Assembly (NCBI RefSeq): GCF_003634935.1
Contig: NZ_RBXO01000001.1
Span: forward strand, 2,629,501-2,693,500
Direction: 5' to 3'
Length of the DNA: 64,000 nucleotides
Source: Saccharothrix australiensis
GTDB taxonomy: Bacteria > Actinomycetota > Actinomycetes > Mycobacteriales > Pseudonocardiaceae
A model generated the notes under the pieces. The model did no database searches. It was not told where the DNA came from and saw only the letters and a list, made by a program, of their open reading frames with translations. How positions within the stretch are numbered: position 1 is the first letter of the stretch; each line of letters begins with the position of its first letter. This document shows positions 62,050-64,000 of the stretch, in pieces. The translations under genes were made by a program, and so were the position numbers.

Positions 62050-63641
62050 CCGTGCTGCGCACCGCGCTGGACACCCGGTCCGCCGAGTACCGCGAGAACC
62101 GGGCGGCGCTGCTGGACAAGCTGGCCGAGCTGGACGCCGAGCACGCCAAGGCCCTGGCGGGCGGTGGCCCGCGGGCCGTCGAGCGGCACCGGGGGCGCGG
62201 CAAGCTGACCGCGCGCGAGCGGGTCGAGCTGCTGGTCGACCAGGACGGGCCCTTCCTGGAGCTGTCGCCGCTGGCCGCGTGGGGCACGGACTACCCGGTG
62301 GGCGCGAGCGTCGTGACCGGCATCGGGGTGGTGGAGGGCGTCGAGTGCGTGGTCGTCGCCAACGACCCGACCGTGCGCGGTGGCGCGAGCAACCCGTGGA
62401 CGCTGCGCAAGACGTTCCGGGCCGACGACATCGCGGCTCGGAACCGGCTGCCGCTGATCAGCCTGGTCGAGTCCGGCGGCGCGGACCTGACCGGCCAGAG
62501 CGAGGTCTTCATCCCCGGCGGGCGGGCGTTCCGCGACCTCACGCGGCTGTCCGCCGCCGGGATACCCACGATCAGCGCGGTGTTCGGCAACGCCACCGCG
62601 GGCGGCGCGTACGTGCCGGGCATGTCCGACCAGGTGATCATGGTCGACCGGCGCGCCAAGGTGTTCCTCGGCGGGCCTCCGCTGGTGCGGATGGCGACCG
62701 GGGAGGAGGCCGACGACGAATCCCTCGGCGGCGCGCGGATGCACGGCACCACGTCCGGCCTGGCGGACTTCGTCGCCGCCGACGAGGTCGACGCCCTCCG
62801 CCTCACCCGCCGGGCCGTGGCCAGGCTGAACCGGCGCAAGCACGGGCCGCCGCCGAAGGAGCCCGAGCCGCCGCGGCACGACGAGGAGGAGCTGCTCGGC
62901 CTGGTGCCGACGGACCCGCGCGTCCCGTTCGACCCGCGCGAGGTCCTCGCGCGGATCGTGGACGGCTCGCGGTTCGACGAGTTCAAGCCCGACTACGGCG
63001 GCAGCCTGGTCACCGGCTGGGCCGACCTGCACGGCTACCCGATCGGCGTCCTGGCCAACGCGCGCGGCGTGCTGTTCAGCGAGGAGGCGCAGAAGGCCGC
63101 GCAGTTCATCCAGCTCGCCAACTCCGCCGACACCCCGCTGCTGTTCCTCCAGAACACCACCGGCTACATGGTCGGCGCGCGGTACGAGCAGGGCGGCATC
63201 ATCAAGCACGGCGCCATGATGATCAACGCCGTGGCGAACAGCGCGGTGCCGCACCTGACCGTCGTCATGGGCGCCTCCTACGGCGCGGGCAACTACGGCA
63301 TGTGCGGCCGGGCCTACGACCCGCGCTTCCTGTTCACCTGGCCGAACGCCAGGTCCGCCGTGATGGGGCCGGCGCAGCTCGCGGGCGTGCTGTCGATCGT
63401 GGCGCGGCAGGCCGCCGCCGCGAAGGGCCGCGAGTACGACGAGGAGCACGACACCGCGCTGCGGCGGGCGGTCGAGGAGCAGGTCGAGCAGCAGTCGCTC
63501 CCGGCGTTCCTGTCCGGGCGGCTCTACGACGACGGCGTGATCGACCCGCGCGACACCCGCACCGTGCTCGGGCTGTGCCTGTCCGCCGTCCACGGCGGAC
63601 CGGTCAAGGGCGCCACCGGCTACGGCGTCTTCCGGATGTGA
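62046..63641 (+). CDS. Acyl-CoA carboxylase beta (carboxyltransferase) subunit
   Basis: A 531-residue carboxyltransferase of the methylcrotonyl/geranyl-CoA carboxylase type. [40 protein letters not shown] and [20 protein letters not shown] form the N-domain; [40 protein letters not shown] and [20 protein letters not shown] the C-domain. The pattern [20 protein letters not shown] with the glycines before acyl-CoA binding favours a branched-chain enoyl-CoA substrate over acetyl/propionyl-CoA. ATG 62046 overlaps the dehydrogenase stop by 4 nt and its stop overlaps the next gene. Confidence 0.93.
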   Translation: MTVLRTALDTRSAEYRENRAALLDKLAELDAEHAKALAGGGPRAVERHRGRGKLTARERVELLVDQDGPFLELSPLAAWGTDYPVGASVVTGIGVVEGVECVVVANDPTVRGGASNPWTLRKTFRADDIAARNRLPLISLVESGGADLTGQSEVFIPGGRAFRDLTRLSAAGIPTISAVFGNATAGGAYVPGMSDQVIMVDRRAKVFLGGPPLVRMATGEEADDESLGGARMHGTTSGLADFVAADEVDALRLTRRAVARLNRRKHGPPPKEPEPPRHDEEELLGLVPTDPRVPFDPREVLARIVDGSRFDEFKPDYGGSLVTGWADLHGYPIGVLANARGVLFSEEAQKAAQFIQLANSADTPLLFLQNTTGYMVGARYEQGGIIKHGAMMINAVANSAVPHLTVVMGASYGAGNYGMCGRAYDPRFLFTWPNARSAVMGPAQLAGVLSIVARQAAAAKGREYDEEHDTALRRAVEEQVEQQSLPAFLSGRLYDDGVIDPRDTRTVLGLCLSAVHGGPVKGATGYGVFRM

Positions 63642-64000
63642 GGGCCGCCGTGATCGGGAAGCTGTTGATCGCCAACCGGGGCGAGATCGCCCGCCGGATC
63701 ACCCGCACCTGCCGCGACCTCGGCATCAGCCCGGTCGCCGTGTTCTCCGACCCGGACGCCGACGCGCCGCACGTGCGCGAGGCCGACGCGGCGGTGCGCC
63801 TGCCGGGCGCCACGCCCGCCGAGACCTACCTGCGGGTCGACGCGCTGGTGGCCGCCGCGACCGCGGCCGGCGCGGACGCCGTGCACCCCGGCTACGGCTT
63901 CCTGTCGGAGAACGCCGACTTCGCGCGCGCCGTGCTGGACGCCGGGCTCACCTGGGTCGGCCCCGACCCGGAGGCCATCGCGGTGATGGGCTCGAAGGTG
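63638..64000 (+). CDS. Biotin carboxylase (acyl-CoA carboxylase alpha), truncated by window edge
   Basis: The first ~121 residues of a biotin carboxylase: [60 protein letters not shown] and [15 protein letters not shown] are standard. It is the partner of the beta subunit upstream and would carry the biotin domain at its missing C-terminus. Start: GTG 63638 overlaps the previous stop (GTGA) as elsewhere in the operon; GTG 63650 is in frame with AGGG 6 nt upstream and is equally credible. Continues past 64000. Confidence 0.9.
   Translation, partial: MRAAVIGKLLIANRGEIARRITRTCRDLGISPVAVFSDPDADAPHVREADAAVRLPGATPAETYLRVDALVAAATAAGADAVHPGYGFLSENADFARAVLDAGLTWVGPDPEAIAVMGSKV

Overview
The window is high-GC DNA (G or C at most third codon positions, many GTG/TTG starts, 4-nt ATGA/GTGA overlaps) from a filamentous actinobacterium, most likely of the order Pseudonocardiales (a Saccharothrix/Actinosynnema/Lentzea-like genome). 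This is inferred from gene content: an F420-dependent glucose-6-phosphate dehydrogenase, the ruvC-ruvA-ruvB-yajC-secD-secF-apt-relA-cyclophilin-hisS block, an intein-bearing Rv2578c-type radical SAM protein, LexA boxes of the TCGAAC-N4-GTTCGA type, a snapalysin and a large supply of one- and two-component regulators. No tRNA, rRNA, CRISPR array, phage module or recognisable transposase was seen.

Layout. 1-5.75 kb (minus strand): a CNNM/CorC-type CBS membrane protein cut by the window edge, an MmcQ/YjbR protein, an ABC-2 exporter pair and a NarL-type two-component system. 5.8-13.2 kb: secreted snapalysin, GH13 alpha-glucosidase, TetR regulator, TrpB2-type tryptophan synthase beta, an orphan LuxR response regulator with a degenerate receiver, and an NAD-binding epimerase-like protein. 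13.4-20 kb: VOC protein, a MacAB-like lipoprotein/ATPase/permease operon, an EF-hand protein, an ECF41 sigma factor and a divergent amidohydrolase. 20-26.3 kb: small accessory genes, then an apparent MFS exporter-carotenoid oxygenase-SRPBCC operon with its TetR gene; a near-identical operator lies before both the exporter and tetR. 26.5-31 kb: a decayed multi-TM gene, a DUF4239 protein coupled to a Thr-Pro-rich wall/membrane-anchored protein, a DUF418 protein and a 126-bp direct repeat carrying long hairpins.

31-36.7 kb: UDG-like protein, ATP-dependent ligase, DinB protein, fgd, cupin and a diguanylate cyclase. 36.8-50.4 kb is the conserved housekeeping core: SOS-controlled ruvCAB (with an extra Ala/Thr/Arg-rich ORF overlapping both ruvA and ruvB), yajC, secDF, apt, rel, a membrane-anchored cyclophilin, an MBL hydrolase and hisS. 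50.5-54.7 kb: a spermidine-synthase-like protein, a YibE/F membrane protein, a nitroreductase and a long gene-poor stretch. 54.7-56.6 kb: the LexA-box radical SAM gene interrupted by an intein inside its iron-sulfur motif. 56.6-57.2 kb: two inverted copies of a ~210-bp MITE-like element. 57.3-64 kb: a leaderless NTF2-like gene, then a tightly overlapped catabolic operon (tetR, TIGR03084, AtuA, AtuA C-terminal piece, acyl-CoA dehydrogenase, acyl-CoA carboxylase beta, biotin carboxylase start) led by a nearly perfect 46-bp dyad. It resembles acyclic-terpene / methyl-branched acyl-CoA utilisation.

The least explained items are the MITE-like pair, the hairpins that share a GAARAGCGT loop, the GTGTCCG-N5-CGGACAC site found at two distant promoters, the ORF wedged into the ruv operon, and the regulatory dyads at 25.6/26.3 kb and 57.3/57.7 kb.
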